From positions 1-57,445 of the forward strand of contig NZ_QFZZ01000016.1 of NCBI RefSeq assembly GCF_005233515.1: a DNA stretch of 57,445 bases, given 5' to 3'. The stretch is from Pseudomonas sp. CFBP13508 (GTDB lineage Bacteria > Pseudomonadota > Gammaproteobacteria > Pseudomonadales > Pseudomonadaceae). Position numbers and translations under genes: made by a program. The notes under the pieces were generated by a model, which saw only the letters and a list, made by a program, of their open reading frames with translations, did no database searches and was not told where the DNA came from. Shown piece after piece: positions 1 to 9,264 of the stretch. Positions within the stretch are counted from its first letter, which is position 1. Each line of letters opens with the position of its first letter.

Positions 1-1
1 C

Positions 2-64
2 TTCGTTTACGGAGTGCTCAAGTCAGGACTGCCATATGACCCGAAACTTGCGCTTGCCCGGTGA
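2..64 (+). mobile_element. C-terminal remnant of an IS110-like transposase (partial, left edge)
   Basis: The frame open from base 2 gives 20 residues ending at a TGA at 62-64, including GVLKSGLPYDP. This resembles the extreme C-terminus of IS110-type transposases, which often end in a phrase like VYxVLxSGxPFDP. Only the tail is in the window, so it may belong to an intact element to the left. The family call rests on a short motif recalled from the family and is tentative. Confidence 0.4.
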
Positions 65-127
65 GGCTCAAGACGGTATCTACAGGTGGATCGCGTACCA
101 CTCAAGAAAAGGTCGGCTGTCAGGCCG

Positions 128-153
128 CCTTCGCGAGCAGGCTCGCTCCTACA
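128..153 (+). repeat. Single REP half-element
   Basis: One copy of the CTTCGCGAGCAGGCTCGCTC motif, found elsewhere in this window mostly as inverted pairs. It lies in non-coding DNA between the transposase tail and the long repeat. Confidence 0.8.
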
Positions 154-190
154 AAACCCAAGCAGCGCAGCTGCCCGCGGCAAAGCCGCC

Positions 191-447
191 CCACTCAACA
201 ATGAGCGCAAGCTCGAGTGCTTTTGATCTTGCCTTTGATCCACGGGCGACGTCGGAAGGCTGAGTGGAGGGATTGATCCGGGCGTGGGAGCGCAGCGACC
301 GTCTGGCGCAGCCAGACACAGCGGAAGGAGGTGCAGCGAAGCAAACCGTAGCCGCTGCGTCCGGATCGATCCCGCAGCGAAGGAACCCGAGCCTGCGAGG
401 GCCGAACGCAGGAGCAAGCCTTTTTGGGTACTTTTTCGGCGTCTGGA
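191..447 (-). repeat. Long intergenic repeat, copy A
   Basis: About 250 bp that is nearly the reverse complement of 31170-31415 (by eye around 90% identity). Both copies hold open frames in several phases, for example a plus-strand frame beginning MEGLIRAWERSD, but these look like by-products of high G+C rather than genes. The copy lies between the transposase tail and the flagellar operon terminator. Together with the rest of 1-590 it leaves no convincing gene in this stretch. Confidence 0.85.
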
Positions 448-553
448 AAAAGTGCCTCGCCGTAAGGGCGAAACCGCCAGCCGCAGCACCGCAAAAACGG
501 ATATACCCCCAAAACCCAAGAGCCTGGTCGGCCCAGAGGCCGCCAAGCCCCCC

Positions 554-579
554 AAAAAAAGGCGACCCAAAAGGTCGCC
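554..579 (-). terminator. Rho-independent terminator of the flagellar/glycosyltransferase operon
   Basis: On the minus strand a perfect 7-bp stem (GGCGACC / GGTCGCC, 5-base loop) is followed by seven T. It begins 12 bases past the glycosyltransferase stop codon, so it closes the flgFGHIJKL-glycosyltransferase unit. Confidence 0.9.
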
Positions 580-590
580 CATCTGAAAGA

Positions 591-3500
591 TCAGTCCGCC
601 AGCCAGCCATATTCCCAATACCGCAGGTTATCCCCGCGCAACACGTAATCGCGCAGCACCACCTCGCGCAACTCGTCACCCATGCGATAACTGGCATCCG
701 GGTCAGCCAGATGCATGCGAATCGCCTGCAGCCACTCATCGGTGCTGTTGGTCTTGACCCGCGTGCACGGCAAGTAGCCGCGATAAGCCTCGGTGTCGGT
801 GCAGACCACCGGGAAACCGCAGGCGCCGTACTCGAGCAGCCGCAGGTTGCTCTTGCAGTCGTTGAAGATGTGGAACTCCAACGGTGCCAGCGCCAGATCC
901 AGGTTCAGGCTGGCCAGTTTTGCCGGATAGACATCCAGCGGGATCACTCCGTGAAACTCATGCATGTACGGCAGCAGATCATCCGGGCACATGCCGAAGA
1001 ACACCCAGTCCACTTCATTGGCCAGCTCGCGGACCACATCGGCGATCACGGCCAGATCACCGTGGTGACTGGTGCCGCCGCCCCAGCCGACGCGCGGCTT
1101 TTTCGAGGTGCGGCGCTGGCTGCGCAGGTGCCCCCAGAGGTCCTTGGCCAGCATGTTCGGCACCACACGAATGTCGTGGTGCATGTCCGACAGCGCGTTG
1201 GCCAGCGGCGCGGTCGAGACCACCACGCGATCACACAAGCCGATCGCCCGGCGCACCATGCGCTCCATGTCCTGCTTGCTCGGCATGTTGCGGATGTGTG
1301 CGTTGCGATGAGGAACGTCGATCACATAATCGTCGAGTTCGAAGATCCGCCGGGCGTTGAAGAACTTCTTCAGCGGCGGGATTTCATCAATCGCATGTTC
1401 CGAATAGCGCCCTTGCAGGACGATCACATCGGGCGATTGCCGCTCGATATCGATGATCGACGGCAAGCCGTAGCAGATGCGCCCTTCCACCCGATTGGCC
1501 GCTTCCAGCTCGATCATCGGCTGGCTCATGCGGTAGTGGCCGATGGCAGAGGCATTGATCGGCACCGCCAGCACATTGGGCAGTTGCGCCTTGGAAAACG
1601 CACTCCAGCCGGTACGCAGGCCAGGCTCCAGACTGAAGTTGGTGGCGCCCACGCCCTGCAACGTCAGGTTGACGTTGTAGGCGGGGTCGCGCGCAATCAG
1701 TGGCAGCCAGCGCTGATAAAAGGTGTCCTTCTCCTCGGCGTGCAGCGCTTCCTCTTGCGCAGTCGCTGCGGTACTTGGACGCGCGCCCACCGCCAGCACG
1801 GCGTGCGGGTTCATCACTACCAGATAGCCGTCGCGGCCGACGCGCAGACACAGGTCAACGACATTCAGCGTCTGCTTGAAATCCTGCTCGTCGAGACCGC
1901 CAGCGGCGTCGAATACCGACTTGCGAATCATCAGGCAGTCACCGCCCACTGCGCTCAGGTCATGCACCGCCTGCAAGCGGAACATATAGCCTTCCGACTG
2001 CATGGGCTGGCCATAGAACGGCAGGCCGACCGGCCCGTTCAAACCGAGAATCAGGCCGGCGTGCAGCACGCCGCCGTCCGGGTTGAACAACTTGGCGCCG
2101 ACCACACCGACTTCCGGCCGTTGCGCATGATTGAGCAATTCGTCGAGCCAGTCCGCCTGGGTGATCACGGCGAAGGCATTGAGCATCAGCACGTATTCAC
2201 CACGCGCCTGTTGCACGGCGAAATTGTGCACGGCGGCGGCATTGCCCTTCTGCGGATACTTGAGCACGCGAATGCGTTCACCGCCCAGTTGCGCCATGCC
2301 ATCGAGCCATGCCAGCGCTTCCACGCTTTCGCTGCCGTTGTCGACCAGGAGCAATTCGTACTCGCTGTAAGCGGTCTTTTCCAGCAGCGTCTCGACACAG
2401 CGCTGCAAGGCTGCGGTCTGGTCCTGGGTGACGATGATCACCGAGACCAAGGGACGACGGGCGTGGTGATAGTCGACACGGTTGAGCAGTTCCCGGCTGC
2501 CGCGGCGGATGTCGTGAGCGATTCCCAGACGTTGCAGATGCGCTTGGAGAATGCGCGGGCTTTGCTCGACGACGCCCGGTTCCGTCAGCCATTGCGACAG
2601 GTCGAACTTGGACTCCAGCAGTACCTCAGCGATGTGTCCGACGACCTGCAAGCCATCGCTTTCGACCATCCGCCAGAGCACATCATGGGGCGCCAGTTCG
2701 GCGAACGTCGGGGCGAAACCGCCGAGTGCCAGAAAGCGCTCACGCTGGAACGCCAGCGCGCGGCCGACATACGGATAACTGCGCATGAGGTCGAGGTTGA
2801 AATCCGGCTTGAATGCCGGCTCGGCCGATTCACCGTCGCGCAAACTGCCTTCGTCGCTGTAGAGGCAGGTCAGCGCGCGCGAATGCGCAATGCGGTCAGC
2901 CATCACTAGCAACGCCGGCGCCACCGGGCAGTCACCGGGTTGCAGCAGGTAGAACCAGTCGGCGCCTTCCAGCTGCGGCAGCAGCGTGTTGATCTGCTCC
3001 AGACCGTCATCCTGCAACGGCATGTGGAACACGCGCTCGTGCAACTGCGCTTCGGTACAGGCTGCGGACAGCACCAGCACAAGTTCCGGCGGGTAATCCT
3101 GGGCAGCGAGGGCCTCAAGGGTACGCTGAAGGTTGTCGCGACTGCCGTGCGCGTCGATGATGATCGGCACGATGCGCGGCTGCTGCGGCCAGCCGGCGAG
3201 GGTCTCCGGCAGCCACTGGCGCTGCGCCTCGGTGAGCACCCGACACGCCAGCCACTGCGCATAGAGTTCGCCGAAACTGAAGCTGTCGACACCCACGCCC
3301 AGCTCCTGACGGCTCTGCTTGGAACCCAGGGTGCGGCTCAGCGGCAGCTCTTCCCAGACCCGTGGCGACTCGTCGGCCTTGGTCAGTTGTACATAGCGAA
3401 CCCAACCCTGCGCCGGTGCCGACTCGCCGCTACGGACCTTGAGCATTTGCGAAATCCACTCACGCTCGATCTCTGCCGCGTCCTTCATCGCTTGCTGTGC

Positions 3501-4184
3501 GCTCAGGCGTTCCGGATACAGGCGCTCGGCGCTCAGGACATTGTTCGATGTCACCAGATTGCCGCGCCGCAGCAGGCAGACGTACAGGGCAAAATCCAGG
3601 GTCGCAACGAAGCACGCGCCGTCTTCCGTCAGGGCTGGCAACAGCTCGGCGACGTCGGCGCGCCGGAACAGCGCACTGCTGAAACCGCCGAGGACGTTGA
3701 CCGGGAATTTTTCGAAAATGCTCAGGACATCGTCGCCCTTGAGCAAGCCGCTGACCGGCGACAACGAACTGTTTTCCAGACGCGCCGGCAGGATGATGTC
3801 GTTGGCGTCCCACAACAGCCGCTGCGCGACCACCAGACTGACTTCTTCGCGCTGCAACTCATGGGCTTGCTGTTCGATACAGGCCGAGTAGAGCAAATCA
3901 TCGTCGCAGAGGAATTTAATGAACTCGCCGCGCGCCTGCTCGAGGCAGACCTTCAGGTTGCCCACCAGTCCCAACGTCTGTGGGTTGCGCACGTACCGCA
4001 CCGCCACGCCCGTCTGCTCGATCACCGTGCTGACGACGGTCTCGATTTCATCACCACGACTGTCATCGCACACGACGATCTCGAGATTGCCGTAAGTCTG
4101 GCTGACGGCACTGTTGAGCGTGCGCTCGAAAAAGCGCGGATTGAACGCAGGAATGGTGATGCTGACGAGGGGAAGTGAATTCAC
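591..4184 (-). CDS. Large multidomain glycosyltransferase, probably for flagellin glycosylation
   Basis: 1197 residues. Residues 1-230 form a GT-A family 2 domain (LVSITIPAFNP start, DD near 40, DDD at 94-96). About 340-500 looks like a second, degenerate GT-A domain. About 575-800 is a further family 2 domain (PLVSVIIVTQDQ, LLVDNGSES). About 1025-1190 resembles the C-terminal half of a GT-B transferase (VGWGGGTSHHGD, then LLEYGACGFPVVCTD, a nucleotide-sugar-binding type motif). It follows flgL by 99 bp and ends at a terminator, so it appears to be the last gene of the flagellar operon. In other pseudomonads, glycosyltransferases at flagellar loci modify flagellin, and this is the inferred role; the sugar cannot be read from the sequence. 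Flagellin itself is not in the window and may lie to the left. Confidence 0.8.
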   Translation of the reverse strand: MNSLPLVSITIPAFNPRFFERTLNSAVSQTYGNLEIVVCDDSRGDEIETVVSTVIEQTGVAVRYVRNPQTLGLVGNLKVCLEQARGEFIKFLCDDDLLYSACIEQQAHELQREEVSLVVAQRLLWDANDIILPARLENSSLSPVSGLLKGDDVLSIFEKFPVNVLGGFSSALFRRADVAELLPALTEDGACFVATLDFALYVCLLRRGNLVTSNNVLSAERLYPERLSAQQAMKDAAEIEREWISQMLKVRSGESAPAQGWVRYVQLTKADESPRVWEELPLSRTLGSKQSRQELGVGVDSFSFGELYAQWLACRVLTEAQRQWLPETLAGWPQQPRIVPIIIDAHGSRDNLQRTLEALAAQDYPPELVLVLSAACTEAQLHERVFHMPLQDDGLEQINTLLPQLEGADWFYLLQPGDCPVAPALLVMADRIAHSRALTCLYSDEGSLRDGESAEPAFKPDFNLDLMRSYPYVGRALAFQRERFLALGGFAPTFAELAPHDVLWRMVESDGLQVVGHIAEVLLESKFDLSQWLTEPGVVEQSPRILQAHLQRLGIAHDIRRGSRELLNRVDYHHARRPLVSVIIVTQDQTAALQRCVETLLEKTAYSEYELLLVDNGSESVEALAWLDGMAQLGGERIRVLKYPQKGNAAAVHNFAVQQARGEYVLMLNAFAVITQADWLDELLNHAQRPEVGVVGAKLFNPDGGVLHAGLILGLNGPVGLPFYGQPMQSEGYMFRLQAVHDLSAVGGDCLMIRKSVFDAAGGLDEQDFKQTLNVVDLCLRVGRDGYLVVMNPHAVLAVGARPSTAATAQEEALHAEEKDTFYQRWLPLIARDPAYNVNLTLQGVGATNFSLEPGLRTGWSAFSKAQLPNVLAVPINASAIGHYRMSQPMIELEAANRVEGRICYGLPSIIDIERQSPDVIVLQGRYSEHAIDEIPPLKKFFNARRIFELDDYVIDVPHRNAHIRNMPSKQDMERMVRRAIGLCDRVVVSTAPLANALSDMHHDIRVVPNMLAKDLWGHLRSQRRTSKKPRVGWGGGTSHHGDLAVIADVVRELANEVDWVFFGMCPDDLLPYMHEFHGVIPLDVYPAKLASLNLDLALAPLEFHIFNDCKSNLRLLEYGACGFPVVCTDTEAYRGYLPCTRVKTNSTDEWLQAIRMHLADPDASYRMGDELREVVLRDYVLRGDNLRYWEYGWLAD

Positions 4185-4197
4185 GGCGGGCTCACAG

Positions 4198-4238
4198 GCG
4201 GTACGAGCCCGCTCGGAAAAGCGAGCCCTGGGTACCGC
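4198..4238 (-). other. Hairpin between flgL and the glycosyltransferase gene
   Basis: Outer arms GCGGTAC / GTACCGC (7 bp, perfect) enclose an inner stem GCTCG / CGAGC. There is no T-tract on the minus strand, so it is not a classic terminator. It could be a processing or stability element that lowers glycosyltransferase expression relative to flgKL. Confidence 0.5.
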
Positions 4239-4283
4239 GAAAAAACATTGACTGAAAACGGGCGCTCACGCGCCCGGCAACCA

Positions 4284-5852
4284 TCAGATCTTGTTGAACA
4301 GGCCCAACTGGCTGATCTTGCTGAATGCCAGTTGCGCGGCTTGCAGCATGGTCTGTTGCAGGGTCAGACGGGTCATGACTTCGGCCGGATCGGAATCACG
4401 GATCGAGCCTTGGGTCGTGCTGTTGGCCGTGGTCAGGCTGTCATTGGTGATGGTCTGCATGTCCAGCGCCTGACCGCGCGCACCAATGGTGGTGACTGCG
4501 GTGCCGATCTGATTGGCGGCAGCGTCGATGTTGCCGAGGCCTGCTTCCATCGCGCCCTGCAATTTCTGCTTGGCAACCGGGTCACCGTCGACCGGCGTGT
4601 TCAGTGCAGTGATCATCTGGCCCAGGGTGTCGAGCACGTTCTGGGTCTGGTGATTGTTCGGCTGGATCGAGAACTGATCACCCGCAGCCGGCGTGTTGCC
4701 CAGAGCGAAAGTCACCCCGGCAGCAGTCGCGTTACCGCCGGCCACCGTGCCCGACGAAACCGGCTTGCTGTCGGCCGTCACTGGCGCGGCATACAGATCG
4801 AACGCAGTAGCGCTGGTGAACTTGAGCACTGCGCCGCCCTGCGGAAACGCTGCAGTGTAGGCCGCCTGATCGGTGATGGTCGAACCGGTGATCACGCTGG
4901 TGGACGGGTTACCCGGATTACGCGTGGTCGTGAACGAGTCCGGCGACGCGGACAGCTGAAAACTGTGCCCTGCGATAACGGCGTCCGGATTGCTATCGCC
5001 GGCCTTCAGGTTGACGTTCAGCTTGAGGTCGACGCCACGGAAGCTGACGGTCTGGTTGGCGCCGCTGCTGTTGCTGATCAAGCCATTCTGGCTCGCTTCG
5101 GCCGTCACATCGTTGCCCAGGGCATCGGTGATTTTCAGCTGCGTGCTGCTGACGAAATCGATGGTATACGGCTGCCCGGCGGTGAACTTGGCGTCGTAAG
5201 TGGCGGCAGTGCCGACGGTGCCGTTGGACAGCACGACACGGCCGTCATCCACAGCAGGCGCAGTCATCTTGGTGTTGGTGCGGCCAGTATTGATGGTCTG
5301 CTGGAACGCATCCCAACCAGTGGTGTTGGTACCCACGGTCATGCCGTCGCCGATGCCCAGATCGATGGTGGTCTGGTCGCCGTTGTAGCTGAATGTGCCG
5401 TCAGAATTCTTCGAGTACGGTGCGGTATCGGTTTTCGAACCGGAGAACAGGTAGTTGCCGTTGGCATCCTTGGCGTTCATCAGGCCCAGCACTTGTTGCT
5501 GGATCTCGCCCATCTCCGAGGCGTAAGCCTGGCGGTCCTTGTCGGTGATCGTGCCGTTGTTCGCCGCCAGCGCAAGTTCCTTGGCTCGTGCCAACGCCGT
5601 GGTGATCGAATCCAGCGTGGACTCCTGCACGGTCAAGGCACTTTTGGTGGTGTTGACGTTGGTCTTGTACTGATCGAGCATCGCGGCCTGCTGGCCCAAT
5701 TGCAGCAAGCGCCCGGCCCCGACCGGATCATCGGCGGCGGTGTTGATGCGCTGCAGGCTGCTCGCCTCGCTCGCGGTGGCGACGGCCTTGTTGAAGTTAC
5801 GCTGATAATCCGAAGCTTGCGTTCCGTAATACTGGGCGGTGGAAATGCGCAT
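4284..5852 (-). CDS. flgL: Flagellar hook-filament junction protein FlgL (HAP3)
   Basis: 522 residues. FlgL forms the ring joining the hook-side FlgK layer to the filament. The N-terminus (MRISTAQYYGTQ, then INTAADDPVGAGRLLQL) and the C-terminus (SDPAEVMTRLTLQQTMLQAAQLAFSK) are the conserved coiled-coil ends shared with flagellin. The middle, about residues 150-420, is a Thr/Gly/Asn-rich surface region that makes this FlgL much longer than the ~317-residue enterobacterial form, as is usual in Pseudomonas. It lies 13 bp after flgK in the same operon. Confidence 0.95.
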   Translation of the reverse strand: MRISTAQYYGTQASDYQRNFNKAVATASEASSLQRINTAADDPVGAGRLLQLGQQAAMLDQYKTNVNTTKSALTVQESTLDSITTALARAKELALAANNGTITDKDRQAYASEMGEIQQQVLGLMNAKDANGNYLFSGSKTDTAPYSKNSDGTFSYNGDQTTIDLGIGDGMTVGTNTTGWDAFQQTINTGRTNTKMTAPAVDDGRVVLSNGTVGTAATYDAKFTAGQPYTIDFVSSTQLKITDALGNDVTAEASQNGLISNSSGANQTVSFRGVDLKLNVNLKAGDSNPDAVIAGHSFQLSASPDSFTTTRNPGNPSTSVITGSTITDQAAYTAAFPQGGAVLKFTSATAFDLYAAPVTADSKPVSSGTVAGGNATAAGVTFALGNTPAAGDQFSIQPNNHQTQNVLDTLGQMITALNTPVDGDPVAKQKLQGAMEAGLGNIDAAANQIGTAVTTIGARGQALDMQTITNDSLTTANSTTQGSIRDSDPAEVMTRLTLQQTMLQAAQLAFSKISQLGLFNKI

Positions 5853-5865
5853 GAATTACGACTCC

Positions 5866-7911
5866 TTAAAGGCTGTTGATCAGCGTGGCGAAAGTTTCCT
5901 GCGCAGCTTTGATGATCTGCGAAGACGCTGTGTAGTACTGCTGGTACTTGACCAGGTTGCCGGTTTCTTCGTCCAGGTTGACCCCGGAAAGCGAATCGCG
6001 GGCACCCTTGGCGTTCTCCAGAATCGCCGTGGTCGCGGCGCTGTCGGACTTGCCTTGGGCGGTCTTGGTACCGACGTTGGTCACCAGGGTGTTGTAGGCG
6101 TCGGTCAGGCTGATGCCCTTGCTCGCCGAACCGGTGTCCACGGTCTGTTTGGTTTGCAACGCGACCAGTGCCTGGGCGTTGCGGTTGTCCGAAGACGCCG
6201 CGCCAGTCAGGTTCATGGTGAAGGTCTCGCCGGATTTCGGCGTGCCGCCCACGGTGGTCTGCACGGTGAAGGTCTTCTGCACGTTCGGCGTGACCGTGGT
6301 GTCCATCACCGGATTGCCGCTGGCATCGACGATGCCGACTTTCAGGTTCAGCGTGTTCGACTGGCCGGGCACGATGGTGCCGGTGCCAATGGTCGCGCCC
6401 TTGGCGTCGACCAGGTTGTACGACTGGCTGCCACCGCTGGCTGCGCCGAATACCAATTTGACCGGTGTCGAATTCTTCAGCGCCGCCTGCATGTCGGCCT
6501 GGGCAGTCGGGTTGTAGATGTCGATCTTGTCGCTGAGCGTCGGCTGGGTGTAAGTGCCCAGACCGTTGGCGCTGGCAACGCCGGTCAGCGGACCTGCCGC
6601 AGCGATTTTCTTCGGATCGCTGAGCACGGTCTGAATGCTCGCCGCCGCGTTGCGGGTCGGCGTGACTTTGAACGAGTCACCGGCACTCAGCGCGCCGCCC
6701 TTCAAGGCCAGGGTGAAGCCATCGATCACTGGCGGCGGACTGGTGTTGGTGCTGAATGCGCCCAGATCGGTGCCGTCGGAACGTTTGACGGTGTAATCGG
6801 TGGCGCTGGTGAAGGTCACCTGATAGTCGCTGGTGGTCAGCTTGCCGGTGTCCTTGATGGTCACATCGAGGTTGCCGGAGCCGGCGCTGTTGCCGTCCTT
6901 CGCAATGCTGCGCTGACTGATCAGGGCGGCACTGTTGATGTTGTTGAAAATCGCCGCGCCGAAGTCACCGTTCTTGTCGATGCCCTGGGCTTGCTGGCTG
7001 TTGACCTGATCGGCAATCACCAGGGCCACGCGCCCGAGCTCGTTGAGCGACGGGTCGAGGACCTCCTTGCGATAGGTCAGCAGACCGCCGATTTCGCCGC
7101 CGCTGATCACCGAAGTGATGTCGATGGTGCTCGAACCGCGATCCATCTGGATCGACATGCGCGACGGGTCGGTCTTGCTCGCGACCATGCTCAGGCTGTT
7201 GGTGGTGTTGCCGATGACCAGCGGCTGGCCGCTGCCGACATAGATGTCGAAGCTGGTGCCGCGCTCGACGACCTGGGCACCGGTCAGCTCCGAGAGCTGA
7301 CGCACGGCTTCGTTACGGCTGTCGAGCAGGTCGTTCGGCGCCCCGCCACTGGTGGAGATTTCGCCGATCTTCTGGTTGAGATTGGCAATCGAGGTGGCAA
7401 GTTTGTTCACCTGGGCGGTCATGTCGCCGAGGCTGCCGTTGATCGTGGTGTTCTGATCGTTGAGCTGCTTGGCCAGGGTATTGAAACGGCTGGTCAGCGC
7501 CTGCGCACCGGTCAGCACCGACTGACGCGAAGTGTCATCGGTGGCCGAGGTCGATACGCCCTGCATCGAGGTGAAGAATTTCTGCAGCACGCCGGTCAGG
7601 CCGGTGTTGGTGTCCGACAGCATGGCGTCCAGCGGCGTCGCCTGCTTGAGAAACGCAGCCGATTCGCTGTCCAGCGAAGTCGCGGTGTGCAGTTGCGATT
7701 CCAGGTACGAGTTGTACACCCGACGCACGTCAGCCAGGGTCGTGCCCGTGCCGATGAAAACGTTGCCGTACTGCTGCGAGGACTTGGTGCCCTGCACGGT
7801 TTGCTGACGTGAATAACCGGCGGTGTCGACGTTGGCAATGTTGTTGCCTGTCGTAGCCAGAGAGGACTGGCTGGCCGACAGTCCCGACATCCCGATATTG
7901 AGCAAACTCAT
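5866..7911 (-). CDS. flgK: Flagellar hook-associated protein FlgK (HAP1)
   Basis: 681 residues. FlgK is the first junction layer on top of the hook. The N-terminus MSLLNIGMSGLSASQSSL followed by NNIANVDTAGYSRQ is the rod/hook-family signature, and the C-terminus (NLDEETGNLVKYQQYYTASS) is the conserved helical end. The central part is an extended Ser/Thr-rich variable region. It starts 25 bp after flgJ and is followed 13 bp later by flgL. Confidence 0.96.
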   Translation of the reverse strand: MSLLNIGMSGLSASQSSLATTGNNIANVDTAGYSRQQTVQGTKSSQQYGNVFIGTGTTLADVRRVYNSYLESQLHTATSLDSESAAFLKQATPLDAMLSDTNTGLTGVLQKFFTSMQGVSTSATDDTSRQSVLTGAQALTSRFNTLAKQLNDQNTTINGSLGDMTAQVNKLATSIANLNQKIGEISTSGGAPNDLLDSRNEAVRQLSELTGAQVVERGTSFDIYVGSGQPLVIGNTTNSLSMVASKTDPSRMSIQMDRGSSTIDITSVISGGEIGGLLTYRKEVLDPSLNELGRVALVIADQVNSQQAQGIDKNGDFGAAIFNNINSAALISQRSIAKDGNSAGSGNLDVTIKDTGKLTTSDYQVTFTSATDYTVKRSDGTDLGAFSTNTSPPPVIDGFTLALKGGALSAGDSFKVTPTRNAAASIQTVLSDPKKIAAAGPLTGVASANGLGTYTQPTLSDKIDIYNPTAQADMQAALKNSTPVKLVFGAASGGSQSYNLVDAKGATIGTGTIVPGQSNTLNLKVGIVDASGNPVMDTTVTPNVQKTFTVQTTVGGTPKSGETFTMNLTGAASSDNRNAQALVALQTKQTVDTGSASKGISLTDAYNTLVTNVGTKTAQGKSDSAATTAILENAKGARDSLSGVNLDEETGNLVKYQQYYTASSQIIKAAQETFATLINSL

Positions 7912-7936
7912 GGTTCAGACCTTATTACCTGGTGCC

Positions 7937-9253
7937 TTATAAAGGCGTGGTGGAGACACCCGCCGCAGCGTAGTTTTCAAAACTGTTCATCTGCTTGGCA
8001 ATTTGCGAAATCTTCGTCGCGTAGTTCGGGTCGGTGGCGTAACCGGCCTTCTGCAACTCGCGTACAAACTGTTCTGGGTTATCGGCCGACTTCAGCACTT
8101 CTTGATAGCGATTGTTGCTCTGCAGCAACGTCACCAGATCGTGGAAGCTGTCCTTGTACGAGGCGTAGGAACGGAACTCGGCCGTCTCCTTGACCATCGC
8201 ACCATTGCGGAACTCGCTGGTGATCGCGCGGGCCGAATCGCCCTTCCAGTTGCTGCTCGCCTTGATGCCGAACAGGTTGTGGCTGCTGCTGCCATCCTGG
8301 GCGCGCATGACCGATTTGCCCCAACCGGTTTCCAGTGCCGCTTGCGCCACCAGATAGCGTGGATCGACGCCGATGCGGTCGGCGGCTTCCTTGGCCATCG
8401 GCAGCATGGTGTTGACGAATTCGTCGGCGGAACTGAAGGCCTTCTTCGCCGGTGCCAGCGGAATCTGCGCCATGGCGCGGCCATAGACCTGCATCTGCCC
8501 GCCGGCAGCTTTCTGCTCTTCGGCACGGGCCAGCCAGTCGCCGTTGTACAACGCGCCGGAGCCTGTGACGGCGGTAGTCGCAGCCCGTTGCGGCAAGGCG
8601 TTGGTCGCCGCTGCTGCAGTGGTCGCAGTGGCCACGCTCGGCGCCGACGGCACCAGACCAGCGAGCAAGCGATCGGCCAGTTTCGGCGGCAATGCCAGAC
8701 GCCGCTGATTGAGCAGTGCCATGTCATTGCGATGGGAAATATCGGTGTTGTTCGGCGCATGCACCGAACGCGATGCCCACAACGGACGCTCGCCATTGAC
8801 CCGCGACAGCGGACCGGTGGCAACGGTGCCGGCGGCAATCGGCGTCGGCACGGCGGCGGCCTTGGCCAGCGCTTCCTGTTGCTTGGCGGCGGACGCGGCC
8901 GCTGCCTCGCCCGGGGCCATCGGCTTGTTCTTCGACATCTGCCGGATCAGCACGTCGGCCAGGCCGATACCACCGCCCTCGCGGGACATGGAAACCGCCA
9001 GTTGCTGGTCGTACATTTCCTGATACTGCTTGGCCGCAGGTGTGTTCAGCGGGTTGTCCTGGCCGAGCGCTTCGGTGGCCGAACGCATCGACTTGAGCAT
9101 TTCGCCGAGGAACAGCGACTCGAATTCCTGCGCCACCTTGCGCATGTTTTCGTCGCTGTTCTTGTCGCCGACCTTGAGCTGGTTCAGACGATTGAGGTCG
9201 GAGTAGGAACCCGAATCGCTGCTGCTGACCAGACCGCTTTTGCGCATATCCAT
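7937..9253 (-). CDS. flgJ: Flagellar rod assembly protein / peptidoglycan hydrolase FlgJ
   Basis: 438 residues. The N-terminal part (about 30-110, containing EFESLFLGEMLKSMR and GGGIGLADVLIRQM) is the rod-binding cap domain. About 110-280 is an Ala/Pro-rich linker. About 285-425 is a glucosaminidase-type muramidase domain (YLVAQAALETGWGKSV, HNLFGIKAS, SYASYKDSFHDLV) that opens the cell wall for the rod. The linker is long compared with the enterobacterial protein. It is 11 bp downstream of flgI. Confidence 0.95.
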   Translation of the reverse strand: MDMRKSGLVSSSDSGSYSDLNRLNQLKVGDKNSDENMRKVAQEFESLFLGEMLKSMRSATEALGQDNPLNTPAAKQYQEMYDQQLAVSMSREGGGIGLADVLIRQMSKNKPMAPGEAAAASAAKQQEALAKAAAVPTPIAAGTVATGPLSRVNGERPLWASRSVHAPNNTDISHRNDMALLNQRRLALPPKLADRLLAGLVPSAPSVATATTAAAATNALPQRAATTAVTGSGALYNGDWLARAEEQKAAGGQMQVYGRAMAQIPLAPAKKAFSSADEFVNTMLPMAKEAADRIGVDPRYLVAQAALETGWGKSVMRAQDGSSSHNLFGIKASSNWKGDSARAITSEFRNGAMVKETAEFRSYASYKDSFHDLVTLLQSNNRYQEVLKSADNPEQFVRELQKAGYATDPNYATKISQIAKQMNSFENYAAAGVSTTPL

Positions 9254-9264
9254 GGGGGTCGGCC

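Noticed and set aside
264..560. Frames inside the long repeat such as one starting MEGLIRAWERSD
   Set aside because: Found in both copies in multiple phases, with no domain. Treated as repeat DNA, not as a gene.
264..2909. An 881-codon plus-strand open frame
   Set aside because: Antisense to the glycosyltransferase gene and to copy A of the repeat. Its product has no domains and a Gln/His/Val-rich composition typical of the reverse strand of G+C-rich genes.
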